This document shows, in pieces, positions 1-8,982 of a DNA stretch of 64,000 nucleotides. The notes below the pieces were generated by a model. That model did no database searches. It was not told the DNA's origin and worked only from the letters and a program-made list of their open reading frames with translations. A program made the translations under genes and the position numbers. Source of the stretch: an uncultured Burkholderiales bacterium (lineage in GTDB: Bacteria; Pseudomonadota; Gammaproteobacteria; Burkholderiales; Burkholderiaceae_C). The stretch spans positions 39,095-103,094 of the forward strand of contig CAIMTJ010000042.1 in assembly GCA_903844385.1 (NCBI GenBank). The letters run 5' to 3'. How positions within the stretch are numbered: the stretch's first letter is position 1; every line of letters starts with the position of its first letter.

Positions 1-1642
1 CCATGTCGTGGATCACGGTGAGGGGGCGAGAAGAACTTTGACGGGTTCGCAGCGACACAAGGGCAGCATCTCCGGCATACTGATCCACCAAGGCCTGTAA
101 AAACCCCAAGTTGCCGTTGCTGGGGTAAACAATTTTTTGTCCGAAAATTTCTTGAATTTCAACGGCAGCCTCATTGCTGATGAAATCCGCGTCCGCGATC
201 AACACCACCGAGTTGGCGGCACTGGTTTGAGCCAAGTGAGCAGGCTCAGCAGGAACAACGGACTTGTCCTGCGCCGTCTCAGGCTTGGCCAAGGCCCCAT
301 CCCTTGGGGCTTTGGCAGCGGTGGGGGCCGACTTGGCCGCGTCCGGTTTGGCCACAACCTTGCCGTCCTTGCTCACTTTGTCCTTGTCCTTGGGGTCAAC
401 CGGCAAGAGCGGTGCACCCTCTGGATATGCCGTTTTGAATTGCCCCTCAACGCGAACCGCCACCGGCAGTTCAACACCCGAGGCCTTGAAAGCGCCCAGG
501 GCCTTGGCACCGCGATCCATCAATTGAGACGAGGCAACAAGAGCAGAGTTTTTAGAGCTGTGAATGAGCACCTCATGCTTGAGGCCCGGGGCCGCCTCCA
601 AGGTAAAACTGCCCGCAAAGGGAAACAAGGTCGCACCGAGTTTGGCGGTGGCAATATCGTTTTGGTTATAGGCTTGGTCATTGAATGACAACAATGTGGG
701 AAGACCTTGAACGCCTGATCCCGACATGAATTGCAAGTCAGACACCACCTTGGTGGTGTCCAAGCTCACTCCCCAGCCCTTCATCAGACGCTCCAAATTG
801 GAATTGGTGCCCCCTGGCTGCATACCGCCTTGACCAGGGATCAAGTCAAAATAGGCATAGGGATCGAGCATGGCGATGAGTTTGCCGCCTCGCATGACGA
901 ATTGGTCCAAGGCGTATTGCGTTGGCTCACTGATGTCTTTGGGGTGCAAGACCAGAAGAATTTTGATAGCGGGATCAATCTCTTTGGCGTCAATCGCGAC
1001 GTTGACAACTTTGTAGTCACGCTCGAGCTCGCTCACAAACACTTGCTTTTGCGAGGGCGGGATGCCCATCATGGGCATGCCCCTGGAGCCAAAAACAGGC
1101 TCGGAGCTCAAAATACCCACCTGCGTTTTGTCACCCTCTTTGGTGCGAGAGATGGCGCGCACAATGTCGTACTCCAAAAGCCTTTCGCGCTCCATGGTAA
1201 TGGCTGGGATGACCGACTTGTGCTCACCGCGTGAAGCCACCAAGCCCAAATAGAAATGGTCTCCATTTTGAAGGGCTTGAGAGCCAATACCATCGGCCGT
1301 GGCAGCGTCCTCGACGGGTGTATCGGGTTGAGGGTCGTCGTTTTCGATGATCAGTTTGCCCGCACTTGCAGACTTGAACTCGGCCAACAAATCTTCCACT
1401 CGGGAAGCAAAGCCTTTGAGGGCCAAGGGCATGTTCTCATCGCTTTTGGAAAAATAAAACTTGATTTTGACTGGTTCATCCAGATTTTTAAGAATCTCTC
1501 GAGTGCCAGGCGACAAGGTATAGACCTGGTCCTGCGTCAAATCCAAGTGAGAGTAGACGTAAGCGCTCCCCCAATTGAGGGCCACCACCGCCAACAAGGC
1601 GAGGACAATAGCGATGTAAATATTTTTGATCGGTTTAAACAT
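1..1642 (-). CDS. GldG-like ABC-type transport system auxiliary/substrate-binding protein (3' end truncated by window start)
   Basis: Not in the ORF track because it runs off the window. Reverse-strand translation from ATG at 1642: MFKPIKNIYIAIVLALLAVVALNWGSAYVYSHLDLTQDQVYTLSPGTREILKNLDEPVKIKFYFS..., typical of GldG/ABC_transp_aux proteins. Immediately follows an ABC-2 permease and an ATPase gene. Confidence 0.85.
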   Translation of the reverse strand, partial: MFKPIKNIYIAIVLALLAVVALNWGSAYVYSHLDLTQDQVYTLSPGTREILKNLDEPVKIKFYFSKSDENMPLALKGFASRVEDLLAEFKSASAGKLIIENDDPQPDTPVEDAATADGIGSQALQNGDHFYLGLVASRGEHKSVIPAITMERERLLEYDIVRAISRTKEGDKTQVGILSSEPVFGSRGMPMMGIPPSQKQVFVSELERDYKVVNVAIDAKEIDPAIKILLVLHPKDISEPTQYALDQFVMRGGKLIAMLDPYAYFDLIPGQGGMQPGGTNSNLERLMKGWGVSLDTTKVVSDLQFMSGSGVQGLPTLLSFNDQAYNQNDIATAKLGATLFPFAGSFTLEAAPGLKHEVLIHSSKNSALVASSQLMDRGAKALGAFKASGVELPVAVRVEGQFKTAYPEGAPLLPVDPKDKDKVSKDGKVVAKPDAAKSAPTAAKAPRDGALAKPETAQDKSVVPAEPAHLAQTSAANSVVLIADADFISNEAAVEIQEIFGQKIVYPSNGNLGFLQALVDQYAGDAALVSLRTRQSSSRPLTVIHDM

Positions 1643-1651
1643 TGTGGAACC

Positions 1652-2395
1652 TCAACGCGCACGCACTTGACGAACGACCAAACTGGTGATGAATAAATAA
1701 AAAGCGGCGGTGGAGACAAAGTAAACAATGTCTCGGGTGTCCAAAACGCCACGCTGAAAGCTGTCGAAATGGGATAAATAGGAGAAATTGGCGACTCTCT
1801 CAATGCTCTCTGGGGTGAGCCAGCGACTGAGTAAATTGGTGATGGGTGCAAATCCCAAGAGCGTGGTGCCCAAGCACAACATCACGGAAAATATAAAAGC
1901 GATCACTTGATTGCGAGTCATCGACGAGGCCAAGCATGACACCGCCAAATAGGTACCCGCCAACAAAAAGCATCCAACATAACCCGAGACAATGACGCCG
2001 TTGTCAGGATCTCCCAACCAATTGACCGTCACGATCATGGGGAAACTCAGAGAAATGGCCACCATGAGAAAAATCCATGAGGCCAAGAATTTCCCAATGA
2101 TGGCCTGCCACACCGTGACCGGCAAGGTCAAGAGCAGCTCAATCGTGCCCAAGCGACGCTCCTCAGACCACAGTCGCATGCCAACGGCGGGGACCAAAAA
2201 AATCAATAACCACGGCATCCAATTGAAAAAAGAGGACAACGAGGCTTCATTCATGTTGAAAAATCCACCCAGGGTGAAGGTGAAGATACCCGACAAGATC
2301 AAATAAGCGATCAAAAACACAAAGGCCAACGGAGACCCCAGATAGACTTGCAATTCACGCTTGGTGATCGCGAGGGTGGTGTTGAAGTAACTCAT
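1652..2395 (-). CDS. ABC-2 type transporter permease (GldF-like)
   Basis: 247 aa hydrophobic multi-TM protein (MSYFNTTLAITKRELQVYLGSPLAFVFLIAYLILSG...); overlaps the upstream ATPase gene by 4 nt. Confidence 0.88.
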   Translation of the reverse strand: MSYFNTTLAITKRELQVYLGSPLAFVFLIAYLILSGIFTFTLGGFFNMNEASLSSFFNWMPWLLIFLVPAVGMRLWSEERRLGTIELLLTLPVTVWQAIIGKFLASWIFLMVAISLSFPMIVTVNWLGDPDNGVIVSGYVGCFLLAGTYLAVSCLASSMTRNQVIAFIFSVMLCLGTTLLGFAPITNLLSRWLTPESIERVANFSYLSHFDSFQRGVLDTRDIVYFVSTAAFYLFITSLVVRQVRAR

Positions 2396-3162
2396 GCGTG
2401 GGTCTCCAAATTCGATGTATCGCTAGGCGCAGCCGTGGGGTGGGGAGTATCCGCCAAGGTGACCAAGCGAAAGAAATCATCCATGCGTCCACTTGGGGTT
2501 CTGGCCTTGAACTCTCGGGGTGTGCCATTGGCCACAATGACCCCTGCATTGATGACAATGGCACGAGAGCAAACGGCCTCCACCTCTTCCAAGACGTGTG
2601 TCGAAAACACGATGGCTTTGGAGCGCCCCATGTGAGTAATCAATTCCCGAATCTCAAACTTTTGATTGGGATCGAGCCCATCGGTGGGCTCATCCAAGAC
2701 CAGGACTTGAGGGTCATGAATCAAAGCTTGCGCCAAACCGGTTCGCTGTCTAAAGCCCTTGGACAAGGTATCGATGGCTTGGTGCCAAACACGGTCCAAG
2801 TGACATTCCTCACAAACCCGCTCCAAAGCTTGGCGTTGTGCTGCACCGCGTAAACCACGTATTTCGGCGATGAACTTCAAGAAGTTTCCCACGGTCATTT
2901 CTTCATAGAGAGCGGCAGACTCGGGCAAATAGCCGATGGTTTCTTTGGCCTGCAATGCATGGGTCGAGAGATCAAAACCGCAAACTTCCACTCGGCCCGC
3001 AGTGGGCTCCAAAAAGCCCGTGATGATGCGCATGGTGGTGGATTTGCCAGCGCCATTGGGGCCTAAAAAGCCCAACACCTCACCAGGAGCGACCTCAAAT
3101 GAGACGTCGCTCAAGACTTGTTTGTTGCCAAACGTTTTGAATAAATTGTCAACTTTGATCAT
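2392..3162 (-). CDS. ABC transporter ATP-binding protein
   Basis: Walker A GPNGAGKST, Walker B VLVLDEPTDGLDPNQ, H-loop STHVLEEVEA. Confidence 0.95.
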   Translation of the reverse strand: MIKVDNLFKTFGNKQVLSDVSFEVAPGEVLGFLGPNGAGKSTTMRIITGFLEPTAGRVEVCGFDLSTHALQAKETIGYLPESAALYEEMTVGNFLKFIAEIRGLRGAAQRQALERVCEECHLDRVWHQAIDTLSKGFRQRTGLAQALIHDPQVLVLDEPTDGLDPNQKFEIRELITHMGRSKAIVFSTHVLEEVEAVCSRAIVINAGVIVANGTPREFKARTPSGRMDDFFRLVTLADTPHPTAAPSDTSNLETHA

Positions 3163-3450
3163 AGGAGTGTCCTTAGGCGAGTCTTTTTGCTGCGCCCATT
3201 GAAGAAAATATCAATTTTGGGTTGAAATTGAGGATGGAGTTGAAAATTTCAAGAGGCGAGTCTAGTCCAATTTGAATCGACTTGGGCCCCGCCCTGGGTG
3301 AGCCAAGAACTCTTAGCGCAACGTTGTCGCGCTTTGAAATTGACAGTCCCTTTGTTTTTTGATTTGCGCGAATGTTAGCGTAATTTCTGAGCACATGGCG
3401 CGATACTGGCGCAAATGAGGGTAAAAACTAATCCTCCATGGCCAGCTGCA

Positions 3451-3477
3451 GGGGCTTGAGGGGCTTGAGGGGTTTGA
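3451..3477. repeat. Short tandem repeat, 9-bp unit (ggggcttga x2, ggggtttga x1)
   Basis: Read directly: ggggcttga ggggcttga ggggtttga in the intergenic region. Confidence 0.8.
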
Positions 3478-3605
3478 GGGGGCCTGAGCACCCAAAGCCG
3501 CCTAAAGTGCCGCGGGCACCTCTATGCTTGAGACTCTGGAGCAAGAGCCAAGGGACGCCTGCGATTTGATTCGATAAAAAATCGCACAACGCAACACCAG
3601 TGCGC

Positions 3606-4385
3606 TCAAAGCAGCCCCGCATAAGAGCCACCATCGAGCTGGAGGTTCTGGCCAGAAATAAATCCCGCTTGCGCCGAACATAAAAAAGCACAGGCATCGG
3701 CAAATTCACCAGGGGTACCAAACCGTTTGGCCGCCACTGTTTGTACGATCTCTTCACGCGCAGCCTCGTAGCTGATACTCTTATTTTTAGCAATGCGCTG
3801 GGCCATGAAATCTTGCCTTGGCGTATCGATGCGCTCGGGCAGCAAATTATTGATGGTCACGTTGTCGGCCACTGCCTCTTGTGACACCGATTTACAAAAT
3901 GCAGTGAGCCCCGTGCGTGCTGTGGTTGACAGCGCCATGTGCGAGCGTGGACTCTTGACCATGGCCGAAGTGATGTTGACGATTCGTCCAAAACGCCTCT
4001 CGCGCATCCCTGGCAAAAAACCTCGTATGAGCAAAATGGGAGCAAGCATATTGCCCTCGAGTGCAGACAACCAGGCTGCATGATCCCAGTCTTTGAGCAC
4101 ACCCGGAGGTGGACCCGCATTGTTGTTGACCAAAATATCGAGTGGCTCGCAGACTTGAAACAAGTGCGCTCGACCGTCGTCATGCGTGATATCGGCCACC
4201 ACAGTTTTTACGCTCACGCCAGTGCTTTTCAAAATGTGGGCATGAGCCACATCGAGTCTGCCTTGGTCTCTGCCGTTGATGTAGACCAGCGCCCCTTCCC
4301 GGGCCAAAGCGAGCGCACAAGCCATCCCCAAACCCTGGGAAGAAGCACACACCAACGCTCGGCGACCCTTGATTGCCAAATCCAT
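3606..4385 (-). CDS. SDR family oxidoreductase
   Basis: MDLAIKGRRALVCASSQGLGMACALALAREGALVYINGRD (Rossmann motif), NNNAGPPP, C-terminal FLCSAQAGFISGQNLQLDGGSYAGLL. Start moved to the internal ATG at 4385. Confidence 0.9.
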   Translation of the reverse strand: MDLAIKGRRALVCASSQGLGMACALALAREGALVYINGRDQGRLDVAHAHILKSTGVSVKTVVADITHDDGRAHLFQVCEPLDILVNNNAGPPPGVLKDWDHAAWLSALEGNMLAPILLIRGFLPGMRERRFGRIVNITSAMVKSPRSHMALSTTARTGLTAFCKSVSQEAVADNVTINNLLPERIDTPRQDFMAQRIAKNKSISYEAAREEIVQTVAAKRFGTPGEFADACAFLCSAQAGFISGQNLQLDGGSYAGLL

Positions 4386-4402
4386 ATCAATACCCTCTTG
4401 TT

Positions 4403-5395
4403 TTATTTTTGAGTGACGATTTTGGCAGACTTGATCACGCCCGCCCATTGCCCACTCTCCAGAGCCATCATTTTGGTGAATTCTTGAGCACCATAAACCA
4501 CCGGATCAAAACTCATCTCTCGCATGCGCTTTTGATAAGCCCCATCTTTGGCCAAGAGGGCCAACTCATGCTCCCAAAAACCGATGACCTCAGGCGGTGT
4601 TTTGGCGGCAAAGAAAGCACCATACCAATTCATGATGTCCAAATTGCTCAGTCCACTCTCGCTCAAGGTGGGCAATTCAGGATAGGCCTCTAGTCGATTG
4701 GATTCCAAGGTCGCCAAAGCGCGCAGCTTACCCGCTTTTATGTGCTCCTTCACCGACTCCACTGATTGCACCAAAAATTGCACATCCCCTCCCAGCAAAC
4801 CCATCACCGCGGGCGCACTGCCTTGGTAGGGCACGTGAGTGAGCGTCACGCCAGCCTTGGCAAAAATGATCTCCGAGATCAAATGAAACGCGTGCCCCAA
4901 ACCTGGAGAGCCATAAAAGTACTTGTCAGGATTTTTCTTGACCAGCGCAAAAAAATCAGACAAATTGGTGGCCGGCACTTTGGCATTGACCACAATCACA
5001 GCGGGATTACGCCCCATGAGGGAAGCGGGCAGCAAGTCCTTGGCGGGGTCATAGGCGGGTTTGGGATCAAAATGCGGCGCAATGGTGATGGGCGTTGGCG
5101 GCGCAAATAGCAAGGTGTAGCCGTCAGCGGGGGCTTTGACCACGTAGTTGGTTCCAATTTGTCCAGACGCACCGGGCATGTTCTCCACAGTGATGGATTG
5201 CCCCCATTTTTGAGACAACATGAGGGCCACCAATCTGCCCACTGTGTCGGGCCCGCCAGTGGCGGGAAACGGCACGATCATGCGAATGTTGCGAGTGGGG
5301 TATTTGCTGCTTTGCGCCCACAGCGGGCCTGTCGTGAGGGCACCCATTCCGGTGGCCATCAACAAGGTTCTGCGATTGAAAGTCGGAAGTGACAT
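4403..5395 (-). CDS. Bug family tripartite tricarboxylate transporter substrate-binding protein
   Basis: Twin-arginine-like signal (NRRTLLMATGMGALTTGPLWAQ), then IRMIVPFPATGGPDTVGRLVA and VENMPGASGQIGTNYVVKAPADGYTLL, diagnostic of Bug proteins. Confidence 0.93.
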   Translation of the reverse strand: MSLPTFNRRTLLMATGMGALTTGPLWAQSSKYPTRNIRMIVPFPATGGPDTVGRLVALMLSQKWGQSITVENMPGASGQIGTNYVVKAPADGYTLLFAPPTPITIAPHFDPKPAYDPAKDLLPASLMGRNPAVIVVNAKVPATNLSDFFALVKKNPDKYFYGSPGLGHAFHLISEIIFAKAGVTLTHVPYQGSAPAVMGLLGGDVQFLVQSVESVKEHIKAGKLRALATLESNRLEAYPELPTLSESGLSNLDIMNWYGAFFAAKTPPEVIGFWEHELALLAKDGAYQKRMREMSFDPVVYGAQEFTKMMALESGQWAGVIKSAKIVTQK

Positions 5396-5447
5396 GGTCT
5401 AACCCTTTGCAATGGTTGAAAAAATGAGAAAAAGCTTGGCTGCGCCG

Positions 5448-6938
5448 TCATCGGCCAGGATCAATCCCATCCGTTCGGGCGCTGGGGTCAGCGCGAACCG
5501 CTGGATGCCCTGTGACGGATGGGGGGTGATCGTGTGAATGATCATGCGAGTGACCCGGGCCGTGGGCATGATCATGCGAGTGACCCGGGCCGTGGGCATG
5601 ATCGAGCGTTTGCGCAGGGTGATTTGAGCGCTTCAACTCAGATGGGTCACGCCGCTCATGGTCCATCCTCAAGCCCACCACACCAGGCTTGAGGGATGCG
5701 TCATGGTCCCTCAAATAATGCAGTCGCAAAAGATCCTTGCCGTAGTCGCCACCATTGGGGGTCCTCACCAAGGTGTGGATGTGAAATTTGGCGGGCAAGT
5801 TATTGGTGAGAAAAACGCCCGAATGGTGATCAAACTCGGCCATAATCACTGGACTTTGGATGCGGTAGTAAAAAGTGTCGTGATCCTGAGTCCCCCCAAT
5901 CCAGGAGAAATAGGTCTCATCCAAGCGATCTTGAACCTCCTGCATCCGTGCTTTGTGGGGTCCGGCCGGCAAGGGTTCAATGAAGGACTGCACCAAATCC
6001 AAGAGCCGAGTTTGCTGAGCAGCATTGAAGTGTTTGGCGGCAATCCCTTCATAGGCAATGATGCGGTTGTCTTGCATGGCGCCGCCCAGATGCAATTGAT
6101 CGGCTTTGTGGCGACGACCATCGGGCAAGTCTCCACCCGCGCTAGAGTGATAGACATTGGCTTTTTCACGTTGACTGGCACTCAAAGCGTTGATCAAAGA
6201 CAGGCCTTGACGCTCCTCGTCTTCGAACATCTTGAGTCCCGCATGAAGCCCCTCATCAATGGAATTGGGCTCCGCACCCATGAAAGTGGGTGAAATCACC
6301 ATTTGGTCTTTGATCACCAAACAATTGAGTGCCAAGTGGTGACCACTGACTTGCCAGCCCCAAGGCTCAACGAGTGAGGGTTCACCAAACAAGGTGAAGT
6401 TATAACTCCACTCACCCAGCACCTTTGTATTGTGGGTGAGAGTGCCCAAAAAATGATTGATGCGCATGGTGTTGCGGGTTTTCTCAAATCCCTTGGGCGA
6501 CAGACTGCAGGCCATGAGCTTCAAGATCGACTCGCGCGCTGCAAGACCCAACTCCTCGAGTCGCAAGCCGTAGCGGTAGATGTACATCTCCGTGTTGTTC
6601 CAGCGTCTCCACTCGCGAGCGTGAAGCGTAAGACTCACCAAGCGCCTTTGCTCTGCACTCAGAAGGTTCAACATCGCCAAGGCAGCCTCCACCATGGCCT
6701 GCACAGGGGCATCTTGGGCCTGTCGTTGAAAGAGACCTGGCACCACTTGTCCGTTGGTGGTGACCCCCAAGAACTCTTGTGCATAAAGCTCGTCCCAGGG
6801 ATCAAACAGCAACGCTTTGGGGTAAGGATTGGCCAGTCCCGCATCTCCATGCTGGTAGGCGTCTCGACCTTGAAAAGCAGCCACCCTTGGGTAATCCAAA
6901 GTGGGGACAAAAGGACGAAAATCTTTCGGATCAGTCAT
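5448..6938 (-). CDS. DUF3500 domain-containing protein with C-terminal His-rich tail
   Basis: MTDPKDFRPFVPTLDYPRVAAFQGRDAY...; body resembles DUF3500 (SAEQRRLVSLTLHAREWRRWNNTEMYIYRYGLRLEEL; ETYFSWIGGTQDHDTFYYRIQSPVIMAEFDHHSGVFLTNN). Start at 6938, preceded by GGGAGATGAAGAG on the minus strand. Confidence 0.8.
   Translation of the reverse strand: MTDPKDFRPFVPTLDYPRVAAFQGRDAYQHGDAGLANPYPKALLFDPWDELYAQEFLGVTTNGQVVPGLFQRQAQDAPVQAMVEAALAMLNLLSAEQRRLVSLTLHAREWRRWNNTEMYIYRYGLRLEELGLAARESILKLMACSLSPKGFEKTRNTMRINHFLGTLTHNTKVLGEWSYNFTLFGEPSLVEPWGWQVSGHHLALNCLVIKDQMVISPTFMGAEPNSIDEGLHAGLKMFEDEERQGLSLINALSASQREKANVYHSSAGGDLPDGRRHKADQLHLGGAMQDNRIIAYEGIAAKHFNAAQQTRLLDLVQSFIEPLPAGPHKARMQEVQDRLDETYFSWIGGTQDHDTFYYRIQSPVIMAEFDHHSGVFLTNNLPAKFHIHTLVRTPNGGDYGKDLLRLHYLRDHDASLKPGVVGLRMDHERRDPSELKRSNHPAQTLDHAHGPGHSHDHAHGPGHSHDHSHDHPPSVTGHPAVRADPSARTDGIDPGR
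5538..5597. repeat. Perfect 30-bp direct repeat x2 encoding the HDHAHGPGHS-type tail
   Basis: atgatcatgcgagtgacccgggccgtgggc occurs at 5538-5567 and 5568-5597. Confidence 0.92.
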
Positions 6939-6942
6939 CTCT

Positions 6943-8775
6943 TCATCTCCCAGTTCTGTCTGTTTGACGATCGTGGGCTTTGGCAGTGAAGCGCTCTGGT
7001 GTTGGGTGCGAATCCAAGGGCTGCGCCCCAAGCACAAGCGACCACAGGGCTTGAGCCTGGTCGGATCCATCGACGTCGCCTGGCTCACCATGCCACGCCA
7101 CATGTTGATCGGGTCGAATCAGCACCAAGGTGGAGGTGTACACATCTTGGATGCAAAGCTTGGGGGCCACTTCACGCGCGTGGCCACTGTCTCGATGAGG
7201 TTGATCACAGTCGCTCGTGCTGTCTTCGATCACCAAGTCACGCCACTGCAGTGTCTTGAGCGGCAAGCCCAAACGTTGAGCCGCTTCACTCAGAGAGTAC
7301 ACGGCCTGTGCCTGCCCCATATTGATCAAGGTAAAGCCCAATCCAAAGTGATCAAAACAAGATACCCCAGGCGACAGCCACACATGGGGCGCTCTGGCAC
7401 CAGAGCGTAAAACGCCAGACAATGTGTCCCAATGATCCGCTGGGGCTGGAGCCAAGTCGTGCGCCACGATATTGGACAACTCATAGCGCTCCCCCAGCTG
7501 CAACCCAACGCTGCGGTACTGCGCCGCATCCTCTTTCAAGATCTGCTCGCCCAACAAGGCCCTGGCTTGGGCAGCCTCAGAGGAATGGTCCTCAAAATTG
7601 CGCGGGACGTGCCAGCCGTCCATGACTGCCGCGCATTGCACACCAAAAGCGGCATTGCGCAGTCCCATGGGTCGACGCTCTCGCTCAAAGCTCTCGAGCA
7701 GCCCCTCCCCCCCCCAGCCTTTGATCACCGCTTCCAACTTCCAGCACAAATTCATCACGTCACCAATGCCCGTGTTCATGCCCATGCCGCCCAGCGGCGT
7801 GAACAAATGAGCGGCGTCTCCCACCAAAAATGCATGCCCCAGTTGATAGCGATCAGCCACCAAGGCCAAGCCTCCGCGCCAAGGACCGCCCGAGAGAATT
7901 TCAAAATCCAAGTCATGGTGAGCCAACAGCGTTTCATCGCTCGAGAGTAAGGAGCGCACGACTTCGCGTGCATCCAGCGTCTGCCAATCCACGCCTGGAG
8001 GAACTTGGTAGTGCACCACCCAACGCTCTTGTCCGTCTTGGGCAAACATCAAACCGCGCAAATCGGGGTTGATGATCCAATTGGAGTGAGCCGGCAAGCG
8101 AGCACTTCTCGCTTGCAAGTGTGGCGCTCGAATGTAGTAAGAGAGCATGGTGCCGCCCATGAATGAGCGCTCAAGGCTGCCGTCTTGCCCTTGCAGCTGT
8201 GCGCCAATGGTTTTTCTCACCAAACTGTTGGCCCCGTCTGCGCCAATTAAAAACCGTGCATGAACCGTGTAGATTTGCCCCTGAGGGTTTTGAATGCGCG
8301 CCTTAATCGGATGAGACTCTCCAGCCCCCCCATCGGTAAACCCCAGCAATCGGTGACCAAAACAGATACCCCCCCCAGCCAGGGACTGGGCGTGGTGGCA
8401 AAGCTCCTTCTCCAAGGTGATCTGAGAGATCTGGTTGGGCAGCTCCGGCGTGGGCCAGTTCGACACGGGTCTGGGCATGCGGGCAAACTCTTCACCACAA
8501 AACCGTGTCACATAGGCCGAGGCCCTTTGGACATGGTTGGGAAGGCCTGCTTGGCGCAAAGACGCATGCAGACCGAGCCGGCGGAAATACTCCATCGAGC
8601 GCGAATTGGTGGTGTTGCATTTGGGGTGCTGCGCTGTGGTGTGCTGATCGGTCACCACCCAAGTTGCCACATTCCTGGCCCCCAACTCAATGCACGCACT
8701 CAGTCCCACGGGACCCGCGCCCACGATCAAGACCGCGGTTTTTATATCTTGCGCTGTGCTCATCGACATATCCAA
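6943..8775 (-). CDS. FAD-dependent aromatic monooxygenase/hydroxylase (PHBH/MhpA-like)
   Basis: N-terminal VLIVGAGPVGLSACIELGARN (GxGxxG), later FLVGDAAHLFTPLGGMGMNTGIGDVMNLCWKLEAV (GD motif). Confidence 0.92.
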   Translation of the reverse strand: MDMSMSTAQDIKTAVLIVGAGPVGLSACIELGARNVATWVVTDQHTTAQHPKCNTTNSRSMEYFRRLGLHASLRQAGLPNHVQRASAYVTRFCGEEFARMPRPVSNWPTPELPNQISQITLEKELCHHAQSLAGGGICFGHRLLGFTDGGAGESHPIKARIQNPQGQIYTVHARFLIGADGANSLVRKTIGAQLQGQDGSLERSFMGGTMLSYYIRAPHLQARSARLPAHSNWIINPDLRGLMFAQDGQERWVVHYQVPPGVDWQTLDAREVVRSLLSSDETLLAHHDLDFEILSGGPWRGGLALVADRYQLGHAFLVGDAAHLFTPLGGMGMNTGIGDVMNLCWKLEAVIKGWGGEGLLESFERERRPMGLRNAAFGVQCAAVMDGWHVPRNFEDHSSEAAQARALLGEQILKEDAAQYRSVGLQLGERYELSNIVAHDLAPAPADHWDTLSGVLRSGARAPHVWLSPGVSCFDHFGLGFTLINMGQAQAVYSLSEAAQRLGLPLKTLQWRDLVIEDSTSDCDQPHRDSGHAREVAPKLCIQDVYTSTLVLIRPDQHVAWHGEPGDVDGSDQAQALWSLVLGAQPLDSHPTPERFTAKAHDRQTDRTGR

Positions 8776-8894
8776 AGACCATCCGAATCAATTCAATCGA
8801 AGCACTCTAGCCGATCCCATCCCTAGGGTCTAGAGTAAAAACCCCTTTTGCGCCTTCACTCCCCTTCAGTTTGAAAACCCTCGTGTCCCGGGGA

Positions 8895-8910
8895 ATTGGC
8901 TTGGGCCAAT
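8895..8910. promoter_or_regulatory. Inverted repeat ATTGGC-TTGG-GCCAAT in divergent promoter region
   Basis: 6-bp perfect arms, 4-nt spacer, between divergent FAD monooxygenase and Rieske oxygenase genes. Confidence 0.35.
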
Positions 8911-8982
8911 CGCCCCATTGACAACAAGTTCTTTTACAATGTCTATCTTTGAACATTGATCCTCCAAGCGACGCAATATATT

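Noticed and set aside
137-1696. Plus-strand ORFs (183, 167, 146 aa) at the window start
   Set aside because: Antisense to the GldG-like gene running off the window; translations have no family features while the reverse frame is clearly coding.
3163-3605. Intergenic gap with small ORFs (60-121 aa), possible hidden gene
   Set aside because: Overlapping short ORFs in several frames, repeat-rich, no RBS or domain evidence.
5658-6293. 211-aa plus-strand ORF
   Set aside because: Antisense to DUF3500 gene, whose translation is coherent.
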